A stretch of DNA of 64,000 bases, from NCBI GenBank assembly GCA_963725255.1, contig CAVRXV010000008.1, positions 62,001 to 126,000 of the forward strand, read 5' to 3'. The notes under the pieces were generated by a model. That model saw nothing but the letters and a program-made list of their open reading frames with translations. It had not been told where the DNA came from and ran no database searches. Each line of letters begins with the position of its first letter. Position 1 is the stretch's first letter. Shown piece by piece: positions 18,365-27,962 of the stretch. Position numbers and translations under genes: made by a program. The DNA is from JAIEPX01 sp963725255 (lineage in GTDB: Bacteria > Pseudomonadota > Gammaproteobacteria > JAIEPX01).

Positions 18365-18688
18365 TCATTTATTAGATAAATATTCTTTCCACAATTTCAC
18401 TGCTAATTGAATATCTTTATTCTGACGCAGCTTTGTACCACCACCTAACAAGATAATTAATTTTTCACCATCCTGCCCAAAATAGATCCTGACACCTGGC
18501 CCCCAATTAATCTTGTACTCAAAAATACCATTTTTCAGCCTTTTCACATTAGAGTAGTTACCTCGCTCTAAACGTGTTAATGCGGTAGTCACTTTAGAGG
18601 CCATGATTGGAGTCAGTGACATGAACCATCGTTCAAATGGGACTGCCCCCGTCGAACAGATATAAGATCTAATCTCAATTGTTATCAT
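18365..18688 (-). CDS. RelE/HigB-type toxin (phage Gp49-like addiction module)
   Basis: A 107-residue basic protein of the RelE-fold 'addiction module killer' family (Gp49-like). Visible family features are FERWFMSL near the N-terminus, then ALTRLERGNYSNVKRLKNG, the strand GPGVRIYFGQ and the conserved LLGGGTK near the C-terminus. Related toxins cleave mRNA on the ribosome. The ATG at 18688 was chosen because the longer frame only reaches a TTG. The toxin-first order is typical of this subfamily and of HigBA. The antitoxin follows after 11 bases. Confidence 0.82.
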   Translation of the reverse strand: MITIEIRSYICSTGAVPFERWFMSLTPIMASKVTTALTRLERGNYSNVKRLKNGIFEYKINWGPGVRIYFGQDGEKLIILLGGGTKLRQNKDIQLAVKLWKEYLSNK

Positions 18689-18880
18689 AATAGTAGCACA
18701 TATGTTACTAAAATACAAACATAATCAAAGACCATTATGTATGTGAATCTTTGATTACGACCAGCCCAACTCTCTAGAGGAATAATTTGTTGGGCACTGG
18801 GAGTTTACTCTGTAGGAAAATTAATACTATTCGTGTTTTCGTGTATACTCGAATGTTTTAGATATGATTGAGAATCACAA

Positions 18881-19549
18881 ATGCAAAATACAACGATATC
18901 GGCGGTCTTGTTTGATCTTGATGGCACGCTCTTAGATACCGTGCCAGACCTTGCTGGTGCCCTAAATACGCTGCGACAGCGTTATCAACTCCCCTCATTA
19001 GCCATAGATCAAGTCCGTCAAGTGACCTCTTATGGTTCGCCCGGTTTTATTAAACTCGGATTTGACATCGATACTGATCACCCCACATACCCTCAACTCA
19101 AAGAAGAATTTTATACGCTTTACGAAAATAGAATCAGTTCTGAAACACGACCGTTCGAAGGTGTAGAATTTGTTTTGGAAAAATTGAAACAACAAAACTT
19201 GCCGTGGGGAATAGTCACGAACAAAGTTGAACATCTTGCTAGAAAAGTCATTAGTGATTTAGGGCTATTAGAACATTGTGCTTGTGTCATTGGGGGTGAT
19301 ACAACGGCTTTTTCAAAACCATCACCAGAACCACTTTACGCTGCGTGTTCAATTATTAATTGCGCCCCAGAGTCCTGTCTCTTCATCGGTGATTCAATTC
19401 TTGATGTCGAAGCAGCAAAACGCGCAAGCATGCGCAGTGTTGTAGCGCTTTATGGTTATATTCCTCAAAATGAGGATCCCTCTTCGTGGGGTGCTAACTA
19501 CAGTATTTCTAAGCCTGAAGAATTATTAAACTGGATATTTCATCAATAA
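18881..19549 (+). CDS. gph: Phosphoglycolate phosphatase (HAD family)
   Basis: A 222-residue HAD hydrolase with all four motifs: DLDGTLLDT at residues 10-18 (nucleophile and acid Asp), VTNK, the Lys of SKPSPEP and GDSILDVEAA. The helical cap sits between motifs I and II, as in Gph, which removes phosphate from 2-phosphoglycolate formed during repair of oxidised DNA ends. It is close to ubiG, a link also seen in other gammaproteobacteria, but here they are convergent. Broader HAD specificity cannot be excluded. Confidence 0.85.
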   Translation: MQNTTISAVLFDLDGTLLDTVPDLAGALNTLRQRYQLPSLAIDQVRQVTSYGSPGFIKLGFDIDTDHPTYPQLKEEFYTLYENRISSETRPFEGVEFVLEKLKQQNLPWGIVTNKVEHLARKVISDLGLLEHCACVIGGDTTAFSKPSPEPLYAACSIINCAPESCLFIGDSILDVEAAKRASMRSVVALYGYIPQNEDPSSWGANYSISKPEELLNWIFHQ

Positions 19550-19697
19550 TCTTAGTAAGAAGCGCAATTGTGTTTGAGATATAGTTTAATTGTGCTTCAT
19601 CTTTCTGGGACACTCCTGAACTTACTTCAAAATAGCAAGACGGCGCCATAAGTGCTATAAGTGCTATCGCGAAATCGTCAATTTGAGACATGACCCC

Positions 19698-20408
19698 CTA
19701 AACTTTGATGCAATGCACAAGATAGTTAACGTCGGTGCTGGAAGTGGTCGAATATTCGCGGGTAATGGGGTTGTAGGTAATGCCGACGGTTTGCTGCCAT
19801 TGGAGGTCAGCTTTGCGGCACCAGGCGGCGAGTTCGCTGGGTTTGATGAATTTGGTGTAGTCGTGAGTTTGTTTGGGCAGTAGACCTAGGAGGTATTCGG
19901 CGCCAACCACAGCGAATAAATAGGCTTTGAGGTTGCGGTTGATGGTGGAGAAGAAGAGGTGCGCACCGGGTTTTGCAAGTGCCGCACACGCTTGTACAAT
20001 CGCTCCAGGATCAGGGACATGTTCGAGCATTTCTAAACAGGTGACAATGTCATATTTGGCTGGATGCTTTTGAGCATAAGCTTCCGCAGTTGATTCTATG
20101 TAGTTGATTTTTAAGTTATTATTTTCAGCGTGTTCGCGAGCAATCATTAAGCTATCGGGAGCAAGATCAAGACCTGTAACATGAGCACCTGATTGAGCAA
20201 GGGCTTCGCACAAAATACCGCCCCCACATCCAATATCAATGATTTCTTTATCCCTCAATTGAGTATGTTCTTGGATGAATTTTAAGCGCAGTGGGTTGAT
20301 GGCGTGTAGTGGAGCAAACTCTCCGTTTAGGTCCCACCAGGTCTGTGCAATGGAGTTAAATTTAGCAATTTCATCGGGATCGCTATTGGGCGCGACTTTT
20401 GCATTCAT
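19698..20408 (-). CDS. ubiG: Ubiquinone biosynthesis O-methyltransferase
   Basis: A 236-residue SAM methyltransferase that carries out both O-methylations of ubiquinone synthesis. Family marks are FNSIAQTWWDLNGEFAPLH near the start, the SAM loop DIGCGGGILCEAL, EMLEHVPDP and the C-terminal VGITYNPI. The start at 20408 matches the usual UbiG N-terminus, with GAAGG about 11 bases upstream. The open frame extends a further 24 codons upstream but overlaps the HPt gene. It follows that gene by 7 bases and is probably co-transcribed. Confidence 0.93.
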   Translation of the reverse strand: MNAKVAPNSDPDEIAKFNSIAQTWWDLNGEFAPLHAINPLRLKFIQEHTQLRDKEIIDIGCGGGILCEALAQSGAHVTGLDLAPDSLMIAREHAENNNLKINYIESTAEAYAQKHPAKYDIVTCLEMLEHVPDPGAIVQACAALAKPGAHLFFSTINRNLKAYLFAVVGAEYLLGLLPKQTHDYTKFIKPSELAAWCRKADLQWQQTVGITYNPITREYSTTSSTDVNYLVHCIKV

Positions 20409-20415
20409 TAACAGC

Positions 20416-20808
20416 TTAGCCTTCTTCGAGTCGGAAACTATTAGCAGCGTAAACGGTTTGCACGTTCTTGATTTCATCAAGCAATGTATTGAATAGCGCC
20501 TTTATCTTTATGTTATTAAAGGGTATTTTTTTGTTTTCGTTGGTCTTCAGGTGCTTTTCTAAATTTTGAACTGCGAGTTTGAGTCTTGGGACTCCGCAAT
20601 AGCAGGTTGCTCCGTGTAATCGATGCGCCTGGTCTTTTAATTTTTGATAGTCTTCATCGGCAAGAGATTTTTTCATGTTTTTTAGTACAGAAGGTAAATC
20701 CGCAATGAACAGAGTCATTAAATCGTTAGCGATTTCAGAGTTGTTATTGGCCAATATAAGGCATTGTTGCCAATCGATAGCATCTTGATTTTTTACAGTT
20801 TCGTTCAT
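20416..20808 (-). CDS. HPt-domain phosphotransfer protein
   Basis: A 130-residue four-helix HPt protein. The phosphorylation site lies in AHRLHGATCYCGVPRLK, where the His after Ala in AHxLxGA is the phosphoacceptor. Such proteins pass phosphate between hybrid sensor kinases and response regulators. This one is free-standing with no kinase nearby, so its partner is encoded elsewhere. The CYCGVP variant is the form seen in BarA/LetS-type relays. A strong site (GAAGGAGG) precedes the ATG at 20808, which excludes the longer frame to 20853. Confidence 0.85.
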   Translation of the reverse strand: MNETVKNQDAIDWQQCLILANNNSEIANDLMTLFIADLPSVLKNMKKSLADEDYQKLKDQAHRLHGATCYCGVPRLKLAVQNLEKHLKTNENKKIPFNNIKIKALFNTLLDEIKNVQTVYAANSFRLEEG

Positions 20809-21055
20809 TGGTCCTCCTTCTATATCATACCTACTTGTGGGCTCTAGGGGCATTTTTCAAGTAAATCTGCTTTTCAAATCGTCAGAGGATTCATTCCTCA
20901 GACAGGTAAGTCTATACCATAAATGAGATATTGCAAGTTGTCTGCAGAAAATTATTATGGTTTACACTGAATTGAGGTCATGTTATTACCCTTTAATCAT
21001 GGAAAATCATAATAAATTTATCTTTTTTTGAATGATATTTGTTGTTTGATGAAGT

Positions 21056-21955
21056 TTATGACGGATTTGGAATTTTGCAGGAAGGATGTACTGTCTGATA
21101 ATTGGTTTCTGGCTGAAGGGTTATATGGTGAATATCGTATTTTCGGGCTAGCAAAGTTTTTAATTCGGGTAATAGGCTTTCCCAAATTGAGAAAGATTCG
21201 AGCTCAATATGGGCAGTTAGCACGATGCGACCCGATGAAAGTGTCCAAATATGGAGGTCATGCACTTTGGTCACTTTTGGGAGTTCAGAGAGGGTTCTTA
21301 CAACTTCTGATATATCGATGTGTCCAGGTACTCCCTCCATTAGGACGACGATGGATTCGCGTATTAGGCTGATACTCGATATCAGGATTAATACGGAAAT
21401 AAAAATGGATAGAATAGGGTCGATGGGGGACCAATGGGTATAGTAAATCACTACACCAGTGATCATTGCAGCGATTGAACCGAGTAAGTCACTGAGTACA
21501 TGCAGAATGGCGGCTCGAACGTTAAGGTTGCGATCTGAGCGGGACAAAATCAAGGCGATTAGTGAGTTGGTAAGAATGCCCGCAGCGCCGATCCAAATGA
21601 CGACAATGGCATTGACGCTTTCCGGAGATCGTAGTCGATAAATGGCCTCTATAATGACCGCAATGGCAATACCGAGCACGGAAAGGCTGCTGATCCAAGC
21701 CCCAATGACTTCCGCTCGGCCTAATCCGTAGGTGTGGGTATCAGTGGCAGGTTTAGTGGCAATCCAGGCTGCAAATGCGCCCAATCCTAAGGCAAGGGAA
21801 TCGCCGGCCATATGTCCGGCATCACTGATAAGAGCCAGTGAATTGGCGTAGTAGCCACTGATAAATTCAATGAATGCAAAGAGTAGCGTCATTCCCATGC
21901 CAATTAATAAAACTACAATTGAACTATTGGAGTGGTGATGATGACCTTCATGCAT
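21056..21955 (-). CDS. Cation diffusion facilitator (CDF) metal efflux protein
   Basis: A 299-residue CDF transporter with six predicted spans and a cytoplasmic C-terminal domain. The N-terminus carries a His run (HEGHHHH), which fits zinc-type metal binding. The first metal site is in ALISDAGHMAGDSLAL, and the matching site in span 5 is HVLSDLLGS. The C-terminal part includes HDLHIWTLSSG, a dimer/metal domain signature. It would export zinc or related divalent cations by proton exchange. It lies 18 bases after sohB and is the last gene of a long co-directional run. Confidence 0.9.
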   Translation of the reverse strand: MHEGHHHHSNSSIVVLLIGMGMTLLFAFIEFISGYYANSLALISDAGHMAGDSLALGLGAFAAWIATKPATDTHTYGLGRAEVIGAWISSLSVLGIAIAVIIEAIYRLRSPESVNAIVVIWIGAAGILTNSLIALILSRSDRNLNVRAAILHVLSDLLGSIAAMITGVVIYYTHWSPIDPILSIFISVLILISSISLIRESIVVLMEGVPGHIDISEVVRTLSELPKVTKVHDLHIWTLSSGRIVLTAHIELESFSIWESLLPELKTLLARKYDIHHITLQPETNYQTVHPSCKIPNPS

Positions 21956-21973
21956 TTTGCAGAATCCTCACAG

Positions 21974-22990
21974 CTAAAATAAAGGTTTCACAATGCCACA
22001 TTTTTCGAGAATGTAATCGGCACTGTGTTTAATAGCATCACTGATTTTTTCTGACAAGTGCTTTTTCTTTTGAATATCGATTTGGAAGACATTGAACTCT
22101 TTTGCTGCTTTACCTAAATAATCGTCGCTTGTGGAAAGTGTGTCGATGAGATTGATTTCTTTTGCATCGATACCATACCAAATTTCACCTGTAGCCACTT
22201 TATCGATATCGACGTTAGATCGATGACGTGAAACAAAAAGTTTGAATAGTTGATGGGTATTTTCAACATCTTCACGGCACTTTTCTCGGCCTTTATTTGT
22301 GTTTTCTGCAAAATAAGTGAGAGTGCGTTTATATTCTCCAGCGGTAATTTGTTCATAGTCGATATCATGTTTTTTAAGAAAGCGGTGGAAATTGGGGGCT
22401 TGTGTGACAACACCGATAGAGCCGAGGATTGCGAAAGGTGCAGCAATAATTTGGTTTGCTACGCACGCCATCATGTAACCACCACTGGCAGCAACTTTAT
22501 CGATGCATGCAGTCAGAGGAATTCCTGCATCACGGATGCGTTGTAATTGTGAGGCTGCAAAACCATAACTATGGACCATTCCACCACCGCTTTCGATACA
22601 AACGACAACTTCGTCATTATTGTTTGCTGTTGTTAAAATAGCAGTAATCATTTCACGCAATTCTTTTGTTGCAGACGCTTTAATATCACCGTCAAAATGC
22701 ATAACAAAAAATCGTTTGCGATTTTGAATCTCGTCATCGGATTGGAATTTTTTTAATTCTTGCTTTTGGTTTTTTTTGTAAGCTTTCAGTGATTTTTTGT
22801 TGAGAACTTTTTCATTCAAGGTATCCGCATAAGCTTGTATGCGTTTGTTATACCGTTTGATTTTTAACCGTTGAAAAGCGTCTTTGTCGCGAGTCGTGAG
22901 AGCTGCAATCACAAGCGCAATGATGACGATAGCAAGGACCATCGTAATTGACTTGGCAAGAAATAAGCCATATTCGTACATAAAATCCAT
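21974..22990 (-). CDS. sohB: Inner-membrane serine protease SohB (S49)
   Basis: A 338-residue S49 peptidase. An N-terminal membrane anchor (residues ~10-30) is followed by a Lys-rich helix. The protease domain holds VMHFDGDIKAS, VVVCIESGGGMVHSYG, the nucleophile Ser in KVAASGGYMMA, and AILGSIGVV. In this family Ser and a Lys act as a dyad with the domain in the periplasm. Length matches E. coli SohB (349). It is 16 bases after potD. Confidence 0.93.
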   Translation of the reverse strand: MDFMYEYGLFLAKSITMVLAIVIIALVIAALTTRDKDAFQRLKIKRYNKRIQAYADTLNEKVLNKKSLKAYKKNQKQELKKFQSDDEIQNRKRFFVMHFDGDIKASATKELREMITAILTTANNNDEVVVCIESGGGMVHSYGFAASQLQRIRDAGIPLTACIDKVAASGGYMMACVANQIIAAPFAILGSIGVVTQAPNFHRFLKKHDIDYEQITAGEYKRTLTYFAENTNKGREKCREDVENTHQLFKLFVSRHRSNVDIDKVATGEIWYGIDAKEINLIDTLSTSDDYLGKAAKEFNVFQIDIQKKKHLSEKISDAIKHSADYILEKCGIVKPLF

Positions 22991-23006
22991 AAACTATTCT
23001 CCAGTT

Positions 23007-24038
23007 TTAATCTGCACCGATTTTCAATCTTTCCCAGTAGTGCTCATAAATGCGGTTTGCAGTACCAAGGTCTCGTTGAAATTTACCGCGCTTAAGCACT
23101 TGTGGCGAAGGACTTATAATGGGATTGTGACGTATATTTTCGGGTAATGAAAGATTAGCCGTTTTATTGGGAGTGGCGTAGCCAATTCTAGGGGGTATTT
23201 GGCTAATAATTTCAGGTCGCAGAAGAAAATTGATAAACTGATGTGCCTCATTAACATGTTGAGCGTTGGCCGGTATGACTAAACAATCAAGACTGATTTG
23301 AAAACCTTCCTGAGGATAAATAAATATTATATGGGGATTTTCGCGGCTTGCGAGAAAGATGTCACCACCCCACGCAAATCCGATGGTAATATCTTCGTCT
23401 ATAAACATATTAGCAACAGCGGAGCTGTTGAATACTCGAATATTAGGCATCAAATCGATGAGAGTACGGTACGCTTCTTTGATGGTATCAGGATTCACTG
23501 TATTAATATCATCACCTTGCTTGAGCAAAGCCGATGTGAAGGTATCGCGTAAATCGTCTAGTGCGAGCAATTGATTGTGGTATTTGGGCTTCCATAAATC
23601 TGCGATTTTTGTAATGTCTTTAGGGTTATGGTAGAGAGTATTTATCGCAATGCCCGTAGATGACCACAAATAGGGGACAGAGTAATTATTTTCAGGATCG
23701 TAATCTTTGTTGAGGAAAAAAGGATCGAGATGATGCCAATTGGTCAAAACCGTTTTATCAATACGGTGCAATAAACCTTCTTGTCTCATTCTATCGACCA
23801 TGTAACTACTGGGCGTGATGATGTCATAGTCACCGTGTTTGCTGTGTTTTATTTTGGTATACAAAGTTTCATTATTGTCGAATTCGGCGTAGTTGACGGT
23901 GATTCCGGATTCTTTTTCAAATTGTTTGATAAGATGAGCTGGTAAAAAATCCGACCAATTGTACACGTTCAACACTTTAGACTCTGCGTGAACAACCGTG
24001 CAAAATATTAAGGAAAATATCAGAAAAAACCACTTCAT
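23007..24038 (-). CDS. potD: Polyamine-binding periplasmic protein
   Basis: A 343-residue exported protein: signal peptide to about residue 18, then the PotD/PotF binding-protein fold (LNVYNWSDFLP, FEKESGITVNYAEFDNNE, YDIITPSSYMVDRM). It should bind spermidine or putrescine and deliver it to the PotBC channel. The acidic residues for amine binding lie in positions typical for the family, though individual assignment is not certain. It follows potC by 10 bases. Confidence 0.93.
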   Translation of the reverse strand: MKWFFLIFSLIFCTVVHAESKVLNVYNWSDFLPAHLIKQFEKESGITVNYAEFDNNETLYTKIKHSKHGDYDIITPSSYMVDRMRQEGLLHRIDKTVLTNWHHLDPFFLNKDYDPENNYSVPYLWSSTGIAINTLYHNPKDITKIADLWKPKYHNQLLALDDLRDTFTSALLKQGDDINTVNPDTIKEAYRTLIDLMPNIRVFNSSAVANMFIDEDITIGFAWGGDIFLASRENPHIIFIYPQEGFQISLDCLVIPANAQHVNEAHQFINFLLRPEIISQIPPRIGYATPNKTANLSLPENIRHNPIISPSPQVLKRGKFQRDLGTANRIYEHYWERLKIGAD

Positions 24039-24048
24039 CGTTCTTCTC

Positions 24049-24819
24049 CTAAATCGATTTTTTACGCATGAATGAGTGGGCCGTCAAAATTAAGATTAAT
24101 GTGATGGCCAGTATAATTGTGCAAAGCGCATTTAATTCAGGGCTAGCACCTAAACGAGCCATCGAATAAATTTTTAATGGTAAGATTTGAAAGTTTGGAC
24201 TCGAAACGAAAAAACTGATCATGACATCATCCAGAGATAACGTAAAACTGATGAGCCAGCCTGCTAAAATTGCAGGTAGTAAAAGGGGTAATAAAATTCG
24301 ATGTAATATTGTGCTATCGCTAGCGCCTAAATCTTTTGCGGCTTCAACAAGTTCTGAATCTAAATTTTTAATGCGACTTAATACCATAACAGTAACAAAG
24401 GGCATGCAAAAACTTGTGTGTGCCAAAAAGATAGACCAAAAACCGAGTGGAAAATTGAAAAAATTGTATAACATCAATAGTGCAACCGCTAATACGATAT
24501 CAGGAACAAGAATTAAAAAGAAAATTAAACCGTGCATGGTTGTTCGACCTATAAATCGATAGCGATGTAAACCAATTGCCGTTAAAGTGCCTAATATTGA
24601 GGCTAAAGTGGCGGATAAAACTCCAACAACTAAAGAGTGCCATGTCACTCTGAGTAAATCGGTGTCTTGAAGTAATTCCTGATACCATTTTAGTGTGAAG
24701 CTATGCCATAGTAGTGACCGCAATGTATCGTTAAAAGAAAAAACAAGAATCACAATAATGGGAACGTACAAAAAAGCATACACAAGAGTCTGATAGCTGT
24801 ATTTAATAACGCGGATCAT
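24049..24819 (-). CDS. potC: Polyamine ABC transporter permease
   Basis: A 256-residue six-span permease. The EAA-type loop that docks onto PotA is EAAKDLGASDSTILHRILLP. Length and hydrophobic pattern match PotC (264). It overlaps potB by 4 bases. Confidence 0.93.
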   Translation of the reverse strand: MIRVIKYSYQTLVYAFLYVPIIVILVFSFNDTLRSLLWHSFTLKWYQELLQDTDLLRVTWHSLVVGVLSATLASILGTLTAIGLHRYRFIGRTTMHGLIFFLILVPDIVLAVALLMLYNFFNFPLGFWSIFLAHTSFCMPFVTVMVLSRIKNLDSELVEAAKDLGASDSTILHRILLPLLLPAILAGWLISFTLSLDDVMISFFVSSPNFQILPLKIYSMARLGASPELNALCTIILAITLILILTAHSFMRKKSI

Positions 24820-25667
24820 AGTAATTCTGTCCTATCGCTATCAGGATTACGTTGCCAATACCAATGGGCGAGAAGCAGCATGAAAATAATTAAAAGAACG
24901 CTGCTCGTAGCGCCAAGCGGCCAATTATTGGCTGATAAAAATTGTTCCTGAATCAGATTTCCGAGCAACATACTTTTTGCACCACCCAATAAATTGGGGA
25001 TATAAAATAAAGTCATCGCAGGTAAAAAAACCATCATGGAGCCCGCTAAAATACCTGGCATTGTGATAGGAATTAAAATTTTCCGTAAGACAGTTAAACG
25101 GCTAGCGCCTAAATCACGGGCAGCATCGATGAGCGTCAAATCCATCTTTTCCATGTTGGCGTATAATGGAAGTAGCATAAATGGCAGTAATGTGTACGTT
25201 AACCCTATAAAAAGCGCCACATTTGTGTAGAGTAATTGTAAGGGTTGATGAATAATACCCAGTGAAATTAAAGCCGAATTAAAAATGCCTTTGGTTTTTA
25301 GTATTGTCATGATGGCATAGGTGCGAATCAGAGAACTTGTCCAAAAAGGGATAATGACGAGAAGCAGCAAGAAAGAACGATAACGAATATTTGAGTGCGA
25401 GATACCGTAAGCAAATGGATAGCTAACAATGAGACAGAGTAGAGTGCAACTTCCAGCAATGAGTAGAGACCGTAAAAATATTTTTAAATAGGCGACATCT
25501 ACCATTTCGGCGTAGTTTTCTAATGTAAAATGAGCTGTGATATTTTGAGCCGCATTCATTTCTAAAAAACTGGTGATGATAACCATCAATGTCGGGACTA
25601 GAGCGAAAATGAGGAGCCATGACCATGCAATACTGAGTGTAAAGAAACGAAACTGGCGATCATTCAT
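24816..25667 (-). CDS. potB: Polyamine ABC transporter permease
   Basis: A 283-residue permease. Its EAA-type loop is DAARDLGASRLTVLRKILIP. PFWTSSLIRTYAIMTIL is typical of PotB/PotH. It overlaps potA by 8 bases, so translation is coupled. Confidence 0.93.
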   Translation of the reverse strand: MNDRQFRFFTLSIAWSWLLIFALVPTLMVIITSFLEMNAAQNITAHFTLENYAEMVDVAYLKIFLRSLLIAGSCTLLCLIVSYPFAYGISHSNIRYRSFLLLLVIIPFWTSSLIRTYAIMTILKTKGIFNSALISLGIIHQPLQLLYTNVALFIGLTYTLLPFMLLPLYANMEKMDLTLIDAARDLGASRLTVLRKILIPITMPGILAGSMMVFLPAMTLFYIPNLLGGAKSMLLGNLIQEQFLSANNWPLGATSSVLLIIFMLLLAHWYWQRNPDSDRTELL

Positions 25668-26751
25668 GAGGTATTGTGACCTCCCAACCGAGAGTCCATT
25701 CTACCCACACTTTTTCGCCTACATCATAGTATAAATTGGGGTCATCTTCGTTGAAAAATTCAGTGGCAGCAAGTCTGAAACCACTAGGGAGTTGCACCAT
25801 TAAGTCAACTGTGCTGCCTTTGTAAATCACTTCTTCGATCACACCAGGCAACATTTCAGTGGAGTCTGTGATTTCCCCTTGATTCCACACATTAATATCT
25901 TCAGGACGAATAATTACGCTGATTAAATCGCCGACGCGGTGATTTTTTGTATTTTGCAACGTAAATAAATTATTTTCGATACTGACGGTGATGGCTCTTT
26001 CGCTGGCTTCTTCAACGAGAGTATTAAAAATATTGGCTTCACCAATAAATTGCGCTGAAAATAATGTTTTAGGTTCTTCGTACACTTTTCGAGCGGTATC
26101 CACTTGTTCGATTTGCCCGTTATTGATAATCGCAATTCGATCGGACATTGATAAGGCTTCTTCTTGATCGTGCGTAATAAAAAGAAAAGTAATGCCTAAT
26201 TCTCTTTGTAAATGTTTAAGTTCGAGTCGCATAGTTTTACGAAGACTGTAATCTAAAGCGCTGAGTGGTTCATCAAGCAACAACAATTCTGGACGATTGA
26301 TAACGGCACGGGCGATGGCGACACGTTGTTGTTGTCCGCCACTGAGATTGGCTGGCTTACGATGCGAAAATGTTGAGAGACGTACCATGGCAAGTGCATC
26401 TTCCACTCGTTTTGTCACTTCATTTTCATCAATATTTTTACAGCGCAGTCCAAATGCCACATTGTCAAAAACATTCATATGTGGAAATAAAGCATAATTT
26501 TGAAAGACCATATTAATAGGTCTTTTTTCAGGCGGTAGATTGGTAATTTCAGTACCGTTTAAGAGGATGTGGCCTGTATCGGGTGTAACAAAGCCTGCTA
26601 AAATTCGAAGCAAAGTCGTCTTACCGCATCCTGAAGGGCCGAGCAGCGTTAAAAATTCACCGTTTTCAACGGTCAAGTCGATGTCCGTTAATGTTTGGTG
26701 ATCGCCAAATGCTTTGCAAATACCGCGTAATTGGACGAGTGGTGCAGTCAT
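25660..26751 (-). CDS. potA: Polyamine ABC transporter ATP-binding protein
   Basis: A 363-residue ATPase driving polyamine uptake. Walker A is GPSGCGKTT, the signature is LSGGQQQRVAIARA and Walker B is LLLLDEPLSALD, followed by the switch His in FITHDQEEA. The C-terminal ~100 residues form the TOBE/regulatory domain. GGAGG precedes the ATG. This is the first gene of potABCD; sohB and the CDF gene follow with gaps under 20 bases, so all six may share a transcript. Confidence 0.95.
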   Translation of the reverse strand: MTAPLVQLRGICKAFGDHQTLTDIDLTVENGEFLTLLGPSGCGKTTLLRILAGFVTPDTGHILLNGTEITNLPPEKRPINMVFQNYALFPHMNVFDNVAFGLRCKNIDENEVTKRVEDALAMVRLSTFSHRKPANLSGGQQQRVAIARAVINRPELLLLDEPLSALDYSLRKTMRLELKHLQRELGITFLFITHDQEEALSMSDRIAIINNGQIEQVDTARKVYEEPKTLFSAQFIGEANIFNTLVEEASERAITVSIENNLFTLQNTKNHRVGDLISVIIRPEDINVWNQGEITDSTEMLPGVIEEVIYKGSTVDLMVQLPSGFRLAATEFFNEDDPNLYYDVGEKVWVEWTLGWEVTIPHE

Positions 26752-26831
26752 GTTACCTCCATGATGTCCATCAATGGAAAGGGCGAATGATCTATGATCT
26801 GTCTGCTAAGGTCAACTAAAAAAAGTTAAAG

Positions 26832-26867
26832 AGGAAGGGGGCAGACTTGACCCCTTAACTTTCAATG
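26832..26867. repeat. Palindromic repeat, collapsed
   Basis: GGAAGGGGGCAGACTTGACCCCTT contains both ends of the family with almost no core between them, as if the inner part had been lost. It lies between divergent potA and the VIT1-like gene. Confidence 0.6.
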
Positions 26868-26907
26868 GCATAGACTGATAGAAGGATATCAGTTTAAGGA
26901 TGAAAGT

Positions 26908-27962
26908 ATGGGCATTTCAAATTCAAATACTGCAAATCAACGCGATAGTTGGCTGGCGGAAAAACGATCAGCGTATTTGTATCGAAAATTAGCGGAGAAT
27001 ACTAGTGGTCATGAGAAAGTCTTGTTTAATCAACTTGCCAATGAAGCGGATGAACAAGCCGAAATTTGGGCCAAAACGATTTTATCGGCAGGTGATCGAA
27101 TACCCTTTAGTTTTGTCAATTGGATGTTCGGACACGCTTAGTCGCCTTTTTAGTTCGATGGTTTTCACCCAGTCAATTGGCGTCGGTATTGGCGAGTATG
27201 AAAATTCGTGGGATGTCATTGTATTTTGCTCCTTCAGAAGAGAAACATCCAATTCCGCAATCAATAGAAGAAGTTGGTGCTCGTCATAAATTAAGTCATG
27301 CTAATAATCTACGAGCGGCGGTTTTTGGTGTGAATGATGGATTGGTTTCTAATGCGAGTTTGATTTTAGGAATGATGGGGGCGCACAGCCTACCTGCGAC
27401 CGTGATACTTGCAGGAACAGCAGGATTATTGGCGGGCGCATTTTCTATGGCCGCGGGTGAATTTGTGTCAGTTCGATCTCAACGAGAATTATTTGAATAT
27501 CAAATTGAATTAGAACGTGAAGAATTAGAAATGTATCCTGAAGCTGAAACAGCTGAGTTAGCACTGATTTATCAAGCACGCGGATTAGATAAAGATCACG
27601 CAGAAAAATTAGCGAAAGCCTTAATGGAAAATCCCATGCATGCATTAGATACTTTAGCGCGAGATGAATTAGGAATTAATCCTAATGACTTGGTTTCTCC
27701 GTGGGGTGCAGCCATTTCGTCATTTTTGTCTTTTATTTTCGGTGCTTTTTTGCCGATGATTCCGTATTTGATATCCAAGCATACGCATCATTTACTGAGC
27801 GTTATTTTGATAACAGCGTTTGCGTTATTTGCTATAGGATTATCTATTAGTTTATTTACGGGTCGTAATGCGTGGAAGGGTGGAGTACGTATGTTATTAA
27901 TTGGACTATGCGCAGGTGCGGTGACGTATTTGATTGGTCATAGTTTAAGTGTGATTTTGTAG
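26908..27962 (+). pseudogene. VIT1/CCC1-family iron/manganese transporter, frameshifted
   Basis: Two overlapping frames make one protein. The first (26908-27141) encodes a ferritin-like helical segment: AYLYRKLAENTSGHEK, then ADEQAEIWAKTI. The second continues with TRLVAFLVRWFSP, then the VIT core NNLRAAVFGVNDGLVSNASL, a cytoplasmic Glu-rich metal-binding helix (EREELEMYPEAETAE) and further spans. A one-base deletion near 27127-27130 separates them; adding a base gives WMFRTRLVAF. Family members move ferrous iron or manganese out of the cytoplasm. The gene may be inactive, or the base may be missing from the sequence. Confidence 0.85.

Noticed and set aside
19550..19697. Extra gene between gph and ubiG
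   Set aside because: The only frame is short, lacks a ribosome site and overlaps the gph end.
19683..19883. Plus-strand frame within the ubiG 3' end
   Set aside because: It is antisense to conserved ubiG codons and has no supporting signals.
21028..21372. Plus-strand frame opposite the cation efflux gene
   Set aside because: It is antisense to the CDF C-terminal domain, which has clear family motifs.
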